NCBI RefSeq assembly: GCF_014652455.1
Contig: NZ_BMYV01000001.1
Span: 682,001 to 746,000 of the forward strand
From: Litorimonas cladophorae
GTDB lineage: Bacteria; Pseudomonadota; Alphaproteobacteria; Caulobacterales; Maricaulaceae
Length of the DNA stretch: 64,000 nt
Reading direction: 5' to 3'
The notes beneath the pieces were generated by a model. The model did not search any database. It saw nothing but the letters and a program-made list of their open reading frames with translations, and had not been told where the DNA came from. Position 1 is the stretch's first letter. Every line of letters begins with the position of its first letter. Positions 28,185 through 38,017 of the stretch are shown here, piece after piece. The position numbers and the translations under genes are program-made.

Positions 28185-29773
28185 GTGGCGCAGAAATTCT
28201 CGCCGCAATGATGTTTATCTCGGTCTGCGGCGCACTCATGGCAGGCTATAATGTTGCCTTTACATTGGCGGGTGTGTCCCTTTTCTTTGCAGGCATCGGC
28301 GTTTTGACGGGCACGTTTGATGCGGTCTATTTGCTCTCAACACCGGGCCGGATTTATCCCTTGATTACACGTGAAATTCTCATGGCTGTGCCCCTCTTTG
28401 TTTTCATGGGGGTGATGCTAGAGAAATCCCGCATCGCGGAAGATTTGCTAGAGAATATGGGAACGCTTTTCGGCCCTATGCGGGGCGGGCTTGGTATTTC
28501 TGTCATTTTCGTCGGTGCATTATTGGCGGCAAGTACGGGCATTGTCGGCGCAACGGTCGTCACAATGGGCCTCTTATCTTTGCCGACAATGTTAAATCGA
28601 GGCTACGCGCCGTCGCTGGCTTCTGCGTCAATTGCCGCCTCAGGGACATTGGGGCAAATCATCCCGCCCTCTATCGTCTTGGTCATTTTGGCCGACCAAA
28701 TCTCAAATGCCTTCCAGGAAGCTCAACGCAGCTATGGCTTAGATACCGACAAAATTGTATCTGTCGGCGACCTCTTCGCGGGAGCGCTTTTACCAGGGTT
28801 CATCCTTGTGGGAGCCTATGCGCTCTATATTTTCTTTGTTGCCGTTATCCGTCCAGATGACGCCCCTGCACAAGACTGGCCCGAGGGTGCAAATGCAAAA
28901 GCCCTGCTTTGGCAGTCCTTCTTGTCCATGCTGCCTCCCATCTTCCTGATCATCGCCGTGCTGGGCTCAATTCTTTCGGGATATGCGACGCCAACTCGTG
29001 GGGCTGCTCTGGGCGCCTTAGGGGCGATATTGCTCGCTTGCTACAAAATACAAACTCCAACGCGATGGGGGCGCTGGGCGCGGCGTTTAGCATTTATATC
29101 GGCGGGGGCGCTCCTCGGTCTGGTCGCGCTTGATCTGACGGGTATCGATTTGCGTTTGTCGCAATCGGACTGGTCCGGCCAAGAACGCATTGCTGTTTTC
29201 ATGGCCGGGGCATTAGCCCTCTTGGGCGGTTTGGGGGCCTTGATCGCAATGTTGCGATTAGGTCGGACAGGTGCGCTGGGCGATGTCTCACGCTCGACCC
29301 TGCACATCACAGCTATGGTCTTTGTCATCCTTATCGGCGCAACGATCTTCAGCCTCGTATTCCGCGGTTTTGGTGGCGATGAGATGGTTGCCCGTATGCT
29401 GGAACATGCCCCTGGAGGGCCAACTGGCGCGTTTATCCTTGTTATGGTGATGATGTTTATCTTGGGCTTCTTCCTCGACTTTATCGAAATTACCTTTGTT
29501 ATCGTCCCGCTTGTCGCCCCGCCCTTGTTAGCCACTGGAATGGATCCCGTGTGGTTAGGTATCGTTATGGCCCTAAACTTACAGACCAGTTTTCTGACAC
29601 CGCCATTTGGTTTCGCCTTATTTTATCTACGAGGTGTTGCGCCCCCCGAAGTCACGACCACGGCGCTGTACAGAGGTGTCCTTCCGTTCATCGCGATACA
29701 AATCGCTGTCATCGCACTTGTGATCGTCTTTCCCCAGCTCGCCACAGCCATCCCTGAGAGCCTACAGAAGTAA
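28181..29773 (+). CDS. TRAP transporter large permease (DctM-like)
   Basis: A polytopic protein of about 530 residues, the main translocation subunit. LSTPGRIYPLITREILMAVP, VFMGVMLEKSRIAEDLLE, SIAASGTLGQIIPPSIVLVI and LQTSFLTPPFGFALFYLRG are DctM hallmarks. It is about 100 residues longer than the usual 430. The extra region, roughly residues 250-390, holds additional hydrophobic helices, as in the larger mannitol/chloroaromatic-type DctM proteins. ATG 28181 has GGGAGAGG upstream. Confidence 0.9.
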   Translation: MSGAEILAAMMFISVCGALMAGYNVAFTLAGVSLFFAGIGVLTGTFDAVYLLSTPGRIYPLITREILMAVPLFVFMGVMLEKSRIAEDLLENMGTLFGPMRGGLGISVIFVGALLAASTGIVGATVVTMGLLSLPTMLNRGYAPSLASASIAASGTLGQIIPPSIVLVILADQISNAFQEAQRSYGLDTDKIVSVGDLFAGALLPGFILVGAYALYIFFVAVIRPDDAPAQDWPEGANAKALLWQSFLSMLPPIFLIIAVLGSILSGYATPTRGAALGALGAILLACYKIQTPTRWGRWARRLAFISAGALLGLVALDLTGIDLRLSQSDWSGQERIAVFMAGALALLGGLGALIAMLRLGRTGALGDVSRSTLHITAMVFVILIGATIFSLVFRGFGGDEMVARMLEHAPGGPTGAFILVMVMMFILGFFLDFIEITFVIVPLVAPPLLATGMDPVWLGIVMALNLQTSFLTPPFGFALFYLRGVAPPEVTTTALYRGVLPFIAIQIAVIALVIVFPQLATAIPESLQK

Positions 29774-29849
29774 AGCGACTCGCAAGAATGGCTTGCACTG
29801 ATAGGGTATTCGGCCCTATTTCGACTGTAGTGAAACAAGGGGAATACCT

Positions 29850-30413
29850 ATGACCGTCCTTCTAATTATACTCGGTATCATCGCGCTGCTCGCGGTGTTT
29901 ATTATCGGGATCTATAACCGCCTCGTCGCCTTGCGTCAGACGACCAACCAAGCTTGGTCGGATATTGAAGTCCAACTCAAGCAACGCCAAGACCTGGTCC
30001 CGCAGCTCGTCGCAACCGTCAAAGGTTATGCCAAACACGAAAAGTCGACATTCGAAGAAGTCGTCCAAGCCCGCGCCGCCGCAATGGGGGCCACGACGGT
30101 TCAAGGCCAAGCGCAAGCAGAAGGCATGCTCACCGCCGCCCTTGGCAAAATGTTTGCTTTGGCCGAAGCTTATCCGGAATTGAAAGCCAATACGAACTTC
30201 TTGCAACTGCAAGATCAGCTTTCAGATGTAGAGAACAAGATCGCCGCTGCGCGCCGCTTCTACAACAACTCCGTACAAGAATATAATACGGGCCGTGAAC
30301 AGTTCCCAGCCGTCCTTATTGCTGGACCTTTCGGGTTCCGTGAGCGTGAATTCTTCGAAGCCCCTGAGGGTCGCGAAGTCTTGCAAACGGCCCCCGAAAT
30401 CAACTTTGACTAA
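29850..30413 (+). CDS. LemA family protein
   Basis: 187 residues: one N-terminal transmembrane helix (LIILGIIALLAVFIIGIYN) followed by the helical LemA domain with LRQTTNQAWSDIEVQLKQRQDLVPQLV and a C-terminal AARRFYNNSVQEYNT. A strong ribosome-binding site (AAGGGGA) precedes ATG 29850. LemA genes are often next to membrane zinc proteases of the HtpX type, as here. Molecular role is not known. Confidence 0.92.
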   Translation: MTVLLIILGIIALLAVFIIGIYNRLVALRQTTNQAWSDIEVQLKQRQDLVPQLVATVKGYAKHEKSTFEEVVQARAAAMGATTVQGQAQAEGMLTAALGKMFALAEAYPELKANTNFLQLQDQLSDVENKIAAARRFYNNSVQEYNTGREQFPAVLIAGPFGFREREFFEAPEGREVLQTAPEINFD

Positions 30414-30456
30414 GGCAGTTAACCACGCTCGCCTGAATTTTTAGAAACGACCGCCC

Positions 30457-31524
30457 ATGCTCGAAGCCTATGGCCTCAGGACGCATATTTGGAACAATAA
30501 TCTCCGCAGCATTTTCCTGCTGATCGCGTTCCCAATTCTGCTTCTGTTTTTGGCCTATGGCATCCTGCTTGTGTTCTACGGCTTCACAAGTGACGGAAAT
30601 ATTGAGCAAGGTCTGCAAGCCGCGACAAACGCCATTCCGATGGCAGTACCAGCCACACTGGGTCTTGCGGGTGGTTGGTTTGGTATCGCCTTTTTCGGCC
30701 ATCAAAAAATCATCAGCGCCTCTGTCAAATCTCGGGCGCTGAGCGAGTCTGAAGAACCCCGCGCCTACCGCATGTTGGAAGAGCTTTGCATCAGTCGCGG
30801 CCAGACCATGCCGCGCTTGAATGTCATTGAAACCCCGCAGATGAATGCTTTCGCCTCGGGAATACGCGACAGTAATTATCAAATAACCCTGACCCGCGGC
30901 CTTATGGATCGCTTGGACGATGCGGAGCTCAATGCCGTCATCGCCCATGAACTTTCTCACATACGGAACAAAGACGTTCGCATGTTGATCATCGCCGTTA
31001 TCTTCGTTGGGATTTTTGCCTTTGTCGGTGAAAGTGTCGTGCGGGGCATATTCAGAACCAATCTCGGACGCACGAATAATCATCGGCGCAGCGGTGGCGG
31101 CAACGCGGGAGCCCTCATCGTTTTCGGATTTGTCATTATCGCCGTCGCCTATCTTTTCGCGGTTTTGATCCGTTTTACGCTCAGTCGGAAACGCGAATAT
31201 ATGGCAGATGCGGGGGCCGTCGAGTTGACGAAAGACCCTGACGCCATGATACGCGCGCTCGAGAAAATTTCCGGGAATGCACGATTGCAAAACGTGCCTG
31301 ATGAAATCCGCGAGATGGCCCTGCATAATCCACGTGTCGGTCTTGCGGGTGCGTTTGCAACCCACCCCCCTATCGAAAAACGCATAGACGCGATCGTCAA
31401 ATTTGGCGGTGGTCGTCGCGGAACACAAAGTGCCCCGCGTTCAAGATTACGCGAGACGGTGGAAACAAATGCCTTAAATGCACAGAAAACTGGCAAACCA
31501 CGCGTCAATCCGTGGCAACGTTAA
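30457..31524 (+). CDS. M48 family membrane metalloprotease (HtpX-like)
   Basis: 355 residues. Two N-terminal membrane helices (about 18-42 and 62-80) lead into a cytosolic protease domain with zinc motif HELSH at 164-168 and the third ligand in KREYMADAGAVEL. A further hydrophobic pair lies between them. M48 proteases of this type degrade misfolded membrane proteins. The lemA-M48 pair, 43 bp apart, is probably one operon. Confidence 0.92.
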   Translation: MLEAYGLRTHIWNNNLRSIFLLIAFPILLLFLAYGILLVFYGFTSDGNIEQGLQAATNAIPMAVPATLGLAGGWFGIAFFGHQKIISASVKSRALSESEEPRAYRMLEELCISRGQTMPRLNVIETPQMNAFASGIRDSNYQITLTRGLMDRLDDAELNAVIAHELSHIRNKDVRMLIIAVIFVGIFAFVGESVVRGIFRTNLGRTNNHRRSGGGNAGALIVFGFVIIAVAYLFAVLIRFTLSRKREYMADAGAVELTKDPDAMIRALEKISGNARLQNVPDEIREMALHNPRVGLAGAFATHPPIEKRIDAIVKFGGGRRGTQSAPRSRLRETVETNALNAQKTGKPRVNPWQR

Positions 31525-31599
31525 GCATGGCTTTGCCGCCGACTGCCTGATAGGCATAGCGCTAAACGATAAACCAAAACATGCCTTCAGGGGATCTAA

Positions 31600-34491
31600 A
31601 TGACGTCCAAAATCAAATTACTCTTAGCATCAGCAGCAATTGGTCTCGCACTTTCGGCCTGTGGCGCCACAGATAGTGTCACCCCTGAAACACAAATTTC
31701 ATTACCCACGGGCGTTACGCTAGTCGAAACGGTTAGTCCCGCAACAGGCGATCAAGTCGTTATTCCCTACACTAAATACAAACTCGACAATGGCCTGACA
31801 GTTGTGCTCCACGAGGACAAATCCGACCCTCTCGTCCATGTCGATGTCACCTATCACGTAGGTTCAGGCCGTGAAGAACCTGGTCGCTCTGGCTTTGCGC
31901 ATTTCTTCGAACATATGATGTTTCAAGGCTCAGAGAACGTAGCCGACGAAGAGCATTTCAAAATTATCAGCGAGTCTGGCGGTACGCTGAACGGAACGAC
32001 AAATGCGGACCGTACAAATTATTTCGAAACTGTTCCGTCTAACCAGTTGGAAAAAATGCTTTGGTTGGAAGCCGACCGCATGGGATTCTTCCTCGACGCC
32101 GTCACGCAACAAAAGTTTGAAGTTCAGCGCGAGACTGTGAAAAACGAACGCGGCCAGCGTGTAGATAACCGTCCCTACGGCCTTCTTTTTGAACGTGTGG
32201 GCGAAGCCATGTACCCTGAGGGCCACCCTTACAGCTGGTCAACAATCGGCTATCTCGAAGATCTTGACCGCGCCAGCCTTACAGACCTGAAAAAATTCTT
32301 CCTTAAATGGTACGGTCCAAACAACGCGACCCTCACAATTGGCGGTGACATGGACCCTGTGCAAACACTGGAGTGGGTCAAAACTTATTTCGGTACAATT
32401 CCCGCAGGACCAGAACATGACGATCCGGTCTTTGAGCCGATCACTTTAGACCAAGATCGTTATATTTCGCTGGAAGATAATGTGCAGTTGCCATTAATTT
32501 ATATGGCGTGGCCAACCGTCCATGCGAACCATCCCGACGAAGCGCCTCTCGATGTGCTCGCCAATATCCTCGGCCAAGGCCAAACATCTTTGCTCTACCA
32601 AAGTGTCGTAAAACCTGGATTGACAGTCCAAGCGTCTTCAGGTCATGGCTGTCGCGAAATTCACTGTACGCTGACGCTACTCGGTGTTGCCAACCCGGCT
32701 AAAGTCCAAAAGCTTGGCGATCTTGAAGCCATCATGCGTGAAGCCTTCACAGAGTTTGAAGCCAGGGGCGTGATGGATGATGATCTGACTCGCGTAAAAT
32801 CCGATATTGTATCGGGCATGATTTATGGCCTCGAGTCTGTTTCGGGGAAGATCAGCCAACTTGCGGCCTATGAAACCTATCGTGATAATCCAAACGGGAT
32901 CGGCGACGATATTGCCCGCTATGAAGGCGTTACAAAAGCTGACGTCCTGCGGGTCTATGAGCAATATATCAAAAGCAAACCAGCTGTCGTCATGTCCATC
33001 GTGCCAAAGGGCAAGCCCGAAATGATCGCCAAAGCCGATACGTGGCAGCGCTACGAGCGCACCCTCCCCGACTTCTCTGGCGAAACTGACGAATTCAACT
33101 GGACGCGACCAACGGACCCAGAAGGTTTGGACCGTTCTGTTATGCCTGAACCCGGCCCGAACAACCCGCAAATCAAAGCCCCAGATACGTATGAGTTCTC
33201 TGTCGGCGACGGCATTGAAGTCTTGGGTGCGCGCAACACAGAAGTCCCCACAACGACCATCAGCTTGCGCATCAAAGCGGGTCAATCCCATGAAACCCTC
33301 GATAAATTGGGGCTAGCGGCAATGACGGCAGGCTTGTTGAACGAAGCGACCACGGAACGCACTGTCGAAGAGCTATCCAATGAGCTCGATAAACTTGGCT
33401 CATCTGTCTCGTTTAACGGCGGAGACACATTCTCAACGATGTATATTCGAACGCTATCCAAGAATCTCGACGCCACTATGGCGATTGCGATGGAAAAACT
33501 GCTCAAGCCCAAGTTTGATCAGGTCGATTTTGATCGCGATAAAGCAAACGCTTTGCAGGGCATCAAAGCCAATAAGAAAGAAGCCAGTGGCGTTGCTTCC
33601 AACCTCTTTAACAAAATTATGTATGGTACGGATAATCCGACGGCATATGCGGGTACCGGTACCGAAGAGACTGTCGAGAATATCACGCTGGACGATGTTA
33701 AAGCCTTCTATGCCGCGCATTATTCGCCAAAGATTGCATCAATTGTCGCCGTAAGTGACTTGGACGAAGCCGCGATGAAAAAAGCCCTCGCGCCTCTGTC
33801 GCAGTGGACAGGGGACGACGTGGCTGCAGCGGAAATGAAGCCCTTCCCGCAACTCTCGGGTGGTACGCTTTATTTCGTCGACAAGCCTGATGCAGCGCAA
33901 AGCGAAATCCGCATCGGTAAACGCGCGTTGCCTTACGACGCAACGGGCGAATACTATAAATCCAACATCATGAACTATCCGCTCGGCGGCGCGTTCAACA
34001 GTCGGATCAATTTGAATTTGCGTGAAGATAAGGGCTACACTTATGGTGCGCGCTCCTTCTTCAACGGCGATGAAAAAGGCGGCTGGTACCGCGCAGGTGC
34101 TGGTGTCCGCGCCGACGCAACAGCCGCTTCGATCGTCGAATTTGTCAATGAAATCAGATCCTACCATGAAGATGGCGCTACCGCCGAAGAACTTGCATTT
34201 ACGCAAGCGTCTCTGGGTCAGTCCGACGCCAGAGCCTATGAAACCCCGCGTCAAAAGCTGGGTTTCCTTTCGCGTATGTCGACATATGGCTTGAAAGCCG
34301 ACCACGTCGACGAGCAAGCGAAAATCCTTGAAGGAATGAGCAAAGCTGACATGGATAAATTGGCGGCAACGCATCTCAACCTGGATGACATGATCATGAT
34401 CGTCGTCGGGGACAAAGCCAAAGTTTACGACGAGGTTGCCGCCCTCGGATATACAATGGTAGAAATCGACGCGGACGGTAACCCGATCTAG
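31600..34491 (+). CDS. M16 family zinc peptidase, duplicated insulinase-type, lipoprotein
   Basis: A 963-residue protein with lipobox (LALSAC, C21), so it is probably periplasmic and membrane-anchored. The first M16 half is catalytic, with inverted zinc motif HFFEH at 101-105 and the distal glutamate in QRETVKNERGQR. The second half (from about residue 520) lacks that motif but keeps the substrate-clamp arginine-tyrosine region (LREDKGYTYGARSFF). ATG 31600 has CAGGGGAT upstream. The substrate is probably peptides or signal-peptide fragments, by family. Confidence 0.92.
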   Translation: MTSKIKLLLASAAIGLALSACGATDSVTPETQISLPTGVTLVETVSPATGDQVVIPYTKYKLDNGLTVVLHEDKSDPLVHVDVTYHVGSGREEPGRSGFAHFFEHMMFQGSENVADEEHFKIISESGGTLNGTTNADRTNYFETVPSNQLEKMLWLEADRMGFFLDAVTQQKFEVQRETVKNERGQRVDNRPYGLLFERVGEAMYPEGHPYSWSTIGYLEDLDRASLTDLKKFFLKWYGPNNATLTIGGDMDPVQTLEWVKTYFGTIPAGPEHDDPVFEPITLDQDRYISLEDNVQLPLIYMAWPTVHANHPDEAPLDVLANILGQGQTSLLYQSVVKPGLTVQASSGHGCREIHCTLTLLGVANPAKVQKLGDLEAIMREAFTEFEARGVMDDDLTRVKSDIVSGMIYGLESVSGKISQLAAYETYRDNPNGIGDDIARYEGVTKADVLRVYEQYIKSKPAVVMSIVPKGKPEMIAKADTWQRYERTLPDFSGETDEFNWTRPTDPEGLDRSVMPEPGPNNPQIKAPDTYEFSVGDGIEVLGARNTEVPTTTISLRIKAGQSHETLDKLGLAAMTAGLLNEATTERTVEELSNELDKLGSSVSFNGGDTFSTMYIRTLSKNLDATMAIAMEKLLKPKFDQVDFDRDKANALQGIKANKKEASGVASNLFNKIMYGTDNPTAYAGTGTEETVENITLDDVKAFYAAHYSPKIASIVAVSDLDEAAMKKALAPLSQWTGDDVAAAEMKPFPQLSGGTLYFVDKPDAAQSEIRIGKRALPYDATGEYYKSNIMNYPLGGAFNSRINLNLREDKGYTYGARSFFNGDEKGGWYRAGAGVRADATAASIVEFVNEIRSYHEDGATAEELAFTQASLGQSDARAYETPRQKLGFLSRMSTYGLKADHVDEQAKILEGMSKADMDKLAATHLNLDDMIMIVVGDKAKVYDEVAALGYTMVEIDADGNPI

Positions 34492-34514
34492 TCAAACCAA
34501 TCTAATATTCGTTG

Positions 34515-34542
34515 AAGCCCGGCCTGAGCGTCGGGCTTTTTT
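34515..34542 (+). terminator. Rho-independent terminator after the M16 peptidase gene
   Basis: AAGCCCG and CGGGCTT form a 7-bp stem with an 8-base loop, followed by TTTTTT. It begins 24 bp after the M16 stop codon. Confidence 0.85.
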
Positions 34543-34579
34543 ATGCTCATTGATTGAGGCGGCCAAACAGGAGTTTCCG

Positions 34580-35266
34580 ATGCGATCTCTTTTCCGAAAC
34601 AACATCTTTCGCTTCGGAATGACTTTGTTTTTGACAGGGCTATACAGCCTCTTGCGCAACACAGAATGGTCAAGTGTCGTTAAACCCCTGCCGATCATCT
34701 TCTGGGCGTTGGTTGTAATGTTTTCGGCGAAACGTCCTGCTGCAGAATGGGTGGTCGCAAATCTATTTGCTGCAGCTCTTGGCGACGTATTATTGGACCT
34801 AGGGCCAGATTGGTTGCTGATCGCAACGCTACCATTTCTGGGGTCGACGTTACTCTTAGCGCTGGCTTTCCACCTTCGAGGACATGCTTTGGACGTCAAC
34901 CTTGGACGAGGCGAAGACCTGCTGCTGTTGCTCCCTATCATTGCGCTGGCCGTGGGGTTTCATCTTTTCATGGCGCCAAGATTAGCAGATGCCGCTACGG
35001 TTGGTGCCGCTCTCTTGCTAATCTCATCTCTTTTACTCTGGAGAGCCCTTTCTCTTGTCATCAGCAGAGGAAATGCAGTCGACCCAACTCCAGTGCGGTT
35101 CATCGGTTTCCTGGGGGCTTGCGGCATCGTTACGAATTACATTTTGTATTCTATCAATATCGGATTGCACCCCGTTCCGCGCGATCTCGTCATACATGTT
35201 TATTTCTGGGGCCAGGCTTTCGCGGCTTGGAGTTTTCTTAAACCCGCTTGGAAAGTGCGGCGATAA
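34580..35266 (+). CDS. YhhN/TMEM86 family membrane protein (lysoplasmalogenase-like)
   Basis: About 228 residues with eight hydrophobic helices. The family motif is present in WVVANLFAAALGDVLLDLG and LGSTLLLALAFHLRG, with conserved acidic residues in the membrane. Mammalian TMEM86B hydrolyses lysoplasmalogens; bacterial substrates are largely unknown. ATG 34580 is preceded by AGGAG at 8-bp spacing. The 3' end overlaps the convergent aldolase gene by 29 nt. Confidence 0.8.
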   Translation: MRSLFRNNIFRFGMTLFLTGLYSLLRNTEWSSVVKPLPIIFWALVVMFSAKRPAAEWVVANLFAAALGDVLLDLGPDWLLIATLPFLGSTLLLALAFHLRGHALDVNLGRGEDLLLLLPIIALAVGFHLFMAPRLADAATVGAALLLISSLLLWRALSLVISRGNAVDPTPVRFIGFLGACGIVTNYILYSINIGLHPVPRDLVIHVYFWGQAFAAWSFLKPAWKVRR

Positions 35267-36272
35267 AGCGATCGACTTGCGCCTCTGGCGTGGCCCATGA
35301 TGTGACCAATCGTAGGGTCGCGTGATCTTCACCATGAGGTTCCCAAACATAAAACTTAAAATCCGCTTCCAGAGATTTCACAAGATGATTGGGAAGCATT
35401 GGGAAGATTTGATTTGTCTGTGTTTGACTGGCTAGCGCAAAGCCATTCGCCACAATACCTTTTGATAGTTTGGAAGCTAAATCATTCGCGTAGCGACTAG
35501 CATTGAAAAACAAATCCGTTTCGAACAAAATTTGAAACTGGAGCCCGAATAGCCGCCCTTTGGCCAGCAAGGCACCGCGTTGTTTGACGTGAAACGCAAA
35601 GTCTTTCGCAAACTCAGGACGATTTATGACGATTGCCTCCCCGATCAGCGCGCCGGCTTTTGTCCCGCCAATCCAAAATACATCCGTCAGTTCAGCCAGA
35701 TCAGCCAAGGTCAGGTCGTTGTCTGCCGCGCACAGGGCGGCCCCCAATCGCGCGCCATCGACCATAAGAAGCAAATCATGAGATCGACACACCTGCGCTA
35801 AATCTGTCAAATCTGATTTGGTGTAGATGCGTCCAGTTTCGGTCGCGTTTGACAGATAAACAAGACGCGGCTTCACCATGTGGGGGGCTTGCGCATTTTG
35901 CGCCAACACCGACAAGACATCCTCTGGCGCGAGCTTTCCGCAAGGCTTGTCAACGGTCAGGATTTTATGCCCTACCGCCTCAACCGCCCCTGTCTCACGG
36001 GACACGATATGACCCGTTGCAGCGGAGATGATGGCTTCATGCGGCCTTAAAAGACTCGCGATGATCGTCAGATTTGCAAGCGTTCCTCCCGCGACGAAGA
36101 AAATGTTGGAATCTGCATGACCCAAATGCGCGCGGATAAGCTCTCGAGCGCGAATGGAGAAGTCATCTGCGCCATAGGCCGTCTGCTGAGACATGTTCGT
36201 CCGCGCCAACGCTTCCAATATCGTAGGGTGACACCCCTCGCTGTAATCATCCAAAAAGCTAAATTTTTCCAT
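35238..36272 (-). CDS. Low-specificity threonine aldolase family protein
   Basis: About 344 residues of a PLP fold-type I enzyme that splits threonine or allo-threonine to glycine and acetaldehyde. FLDDYSEGCHPTILEAL corresponds to the family's FxSDNxxGxxP start. MVDGARLGAALCA and the PLP lysine in WIGGTKAGALIGEAIV are conserved. I use ATG 36272 rather than the upstream 36311, which adds 13 residues outside the family alignment. The start motif is somewhat atypical, so another beta-elimination or aldol activity is possible. Confidence 0.85.
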   Translation of the reverse strand: MEKFSFLDDYSEGCHPTILEALARTNMSQQTAYGADDFSIRARELIRAHLGHADSNIFFVAGGTLANLTIIASLLRPHEAIISAATGHIVSRETGAVEAVGHKILTVDKPCGKLAPEDVLSVLAQNAQAPHMVKPRLVYLSNATETGRIYTKSDLTDLAQVCRSHDLLLMVDGARLGAALCAADNDLTLADLAELTDVFWIGGTKAGALIGEAIVINRPEFAKDFAFHVKQRGALLAKGRLFGLQFQILFETDLFFNASRYANDLASKLSKGIVANGFALASQTQTNQIFPMLPNHLVKSLEADFKFYVWEPHGEDHATLRLVTSWATPEAQVDRFIAALSKRV

Positions 36273-36877
36273 GATCTCATCTAGGGACAAAAGACGAGGC
36301 AGTGCAATCACTTCAACTGCGGGAAGCTACACAGTGTTGAAGTCTGGATGGATAACGCCTTTCAATGAGAGGCATTCTAAAACCGGTAGAAACAGTGAAC
36401 GGGATTATTGATCCGCACTTTTCCAGCGTAAACAGAGATATTGAACAAATGAAATCAAGGATTTGAAACTATTTCAAAGAGATGCGTCCCCGCTCTGCTT
36501 TTCAGCCTTATGTTTAAATGGTTCTTTCGGACACGGGACAGGCAAGTGATCATTGACTGTGCAGTGTTTTTAAAAAACATCGCACTGGTGCATTTTACCT
36601 TCGGTATATTGCGCTAGCTCGTTCGGAAGACGGTGTGCTTAGGTATATTTGGTAATGCGAATATACAGGAGCCTGAGGGTGTGAGCAGAACTGTCTGGAA
36701 CGACAGGATATAAATTCCGGCCGCCTTCCGCAAAACACCGCCGCGTGGTCGTGCAATTTAGCGAGAGTTAAAATGCACATCGATATTCGCGTAAAATACT
36801 TTCCTATCTCGGTACTCCGTCGTGAGTATCGGCCACGCGGACTGTCCCGCCTACTTTCGGCCTTTCCCAAGATGGAC
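36273..36877. other. Long intergenic stretch without a convincing gene
   Basis: About 600 bp between the aldolase start and the asd 3' end. Short frames occur on both strands, but none has a ribosome-binding site, a signal peptide or familiar motifs, and all have gene-unlike composition (many Arg/Ser/His). The only structure seen is an imperfect palindrome at 36559-36585. The region presumably holds the aldolase promoter. Confidence 0.6.
36559..36585. repeat. Imperfect 27-bp palindrome in the long intergenic region
   Basis: GTGC-AG-TGTTTTT and AAAAACA-TC-GCAC form inverted arms around an A/T-rich centre, with two mismatched positions. TTGACT lies just to the left (36554-36559). It could be an operator or a small hairpin; there is no independent support. 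Confidence 0.35.
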
Positions 36878-36897
36878 GGCAGGCGTCTCCGCCTGCC
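36878..36897 (-). terminator. Stable hairpin after asd, possible terminator without a T run
   Basis: GGCAGGCG and CGCCTGCC form a perfect 8-bp stem closed by a GAGA tetraloop (minus strand), starting 8 bp after the asd stop. No run of T follows, so it may stabilise the mRNA end or act with Rho. Confidence 0.4.
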
Positions 36898-36904
36898 AGA
36901 CACA

Positions 36905-37933
36905 TTACTTAGACTGCGCGTTCCGTGGCAATTTACGGTTGGCGAGCAATTCTGCGATTTGAACGGTGTTCAAGGCTGCACCTTTGCGGAGGTTATCAGA
37001 CACAACCCACATGTTCAGCGTGTTATCCTGCGTGCTGTCTTCGCGAATACGAGAAACGAATGTTGCGAACTCGCCCACACATTCAACGGGTGTAACATAG
37101 CCGCCGTCTTCGCGTTTATCGACAACCATGATACCCGGGCTTTCACGCAGTAACTCATGCGCATCCTCTGCGCTCAACTCATTTTCAAACTCAATGTTTA
37201 GAGCTTCGGCATGGCCGACAAATGTAGGCACGCGGACACAGGTGGCTGTAACTTTGATCTTTGGATCGAGAATGCGCTTCGTCTCAACATTCATCTTCCA
37301 CTCTTCTTTCGTCTCACCACTATCCATGAAGATGTCGATATGCGGAATCACGTTGAAGGCGATTTGTTTGGTGAAGTTGATCGGTTGGAAATGATCGTTG
37401 GAATAAATGCCCTTGGTCTGCAACCAAAGCTCATCCATATTTTTCTTCCCTCCACCCGACACGGATTGATAGGTCGAAACAACAACGCGTTTAATCGTGG
37501 CGCGATCATGCAGCGGCTTTAGCGCAACAACCATTTGGATTGTCGAACAGTTCGGATTTGCGATGATCCCTTTTTTGAAATTCATGACTTCATCGGCATT
37601 CACTTCTGGCACGATCAAAGGCACGTCTGGGTCCATACGCCAAGCCGAGGAGTTATCGATCACAATTGCGCCCGCAGCGGCAATCTTAGGCGACCAAATT
37701 TTCGATACGTCACCGCCAGCACTCATCAACGCGATATCAACTGTGGTGAAATCAAACTTATCGAGATCGACGCATTTGAGGTCTTTGTCGCCGTAGCTGA
37801 CAATGCGGCCGACGGATTTGCGACTGGCAACGGCGTGAACTTCGTCAACTTGAAGGTCGCTCTCGGACAAAATCGTGAGCATTTCTGTCCCGACGTTACC
37901 TGTGGCACCCACGACGGCGATACGATAGCCCAT
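36905..37933 (-). CDS. asd: Aspartate-semialdehyde dehydrogenase
   Basis: Asd reduces aspartyl phosphate to the semialdehyde, the branch point to lysine/diaminopimelate, threonine and methionine. The N-terminal VVGATGNVGTEMLTIL binds NADP; the catalytic cysteine is in ANPNCSTIQMVVAL, and SGGGKKNMDELWLQ is conserved. About 342 residues. I choose ATG 37933, which has GGAG 8 bp upstream; the ATG at 37945 contains that ribosome-binding site and is less likely. Confidence 0.96.
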   Translation of the reverse strand: MGYRIAVVGATGNVGTEMLTILSESDLQVDEVHAVASRKSVGRIVSYGDKDLKCVDLDKFDFTTVDIALMSAGGDVSKIWSPKIAAAGAIVIDNSSAWRMDPDVPLIVPEVNADEVMNFKKGIIANPNCSTIQMVVALKPLHDRATIKRVVVSTYQSVSGGGKKNMDELWLQTKGIYSNDHFQPINFTKQIAFNVIPHIDIFMDSGETKEEWKMNVETKRILDPKIKVTATCVRVPTFVGHAEALNIEFENELSAEDAHELLRESPGIMVVDKREDGGYVTPVECVGEFATFVSRIREDSTQDNTLNMWVVSDNLRKGAALNTVQIAELLANRKLPRNAQSK

Positions 37934-38017
37934 GATGATCTCCAATATGATCGGTTAAGAAAAGCGTGCGGGCCATACGCGGAAGCCCCGCTAATCGCAA
38001 GGCTTTCTGCCGTCAAA

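Noticed and set aside
30400-31428. 342-codon open frame opposite the M48 protease gene
   Set aside because: It mirrors the high-GC third-position pattern of the M48 gene, has no ribosome-binding site or recognisable domain, and the plus-strand protease has clear zinc motifs.
36595-36903. 102-codon minus-strand frame in the long intergenic region
   Set aside because: It begins within the hairpin after asd, lacks a ribosome-binding site, and its translation is rich in Arg and Ser with no secondary-structure pattern of a real protein.
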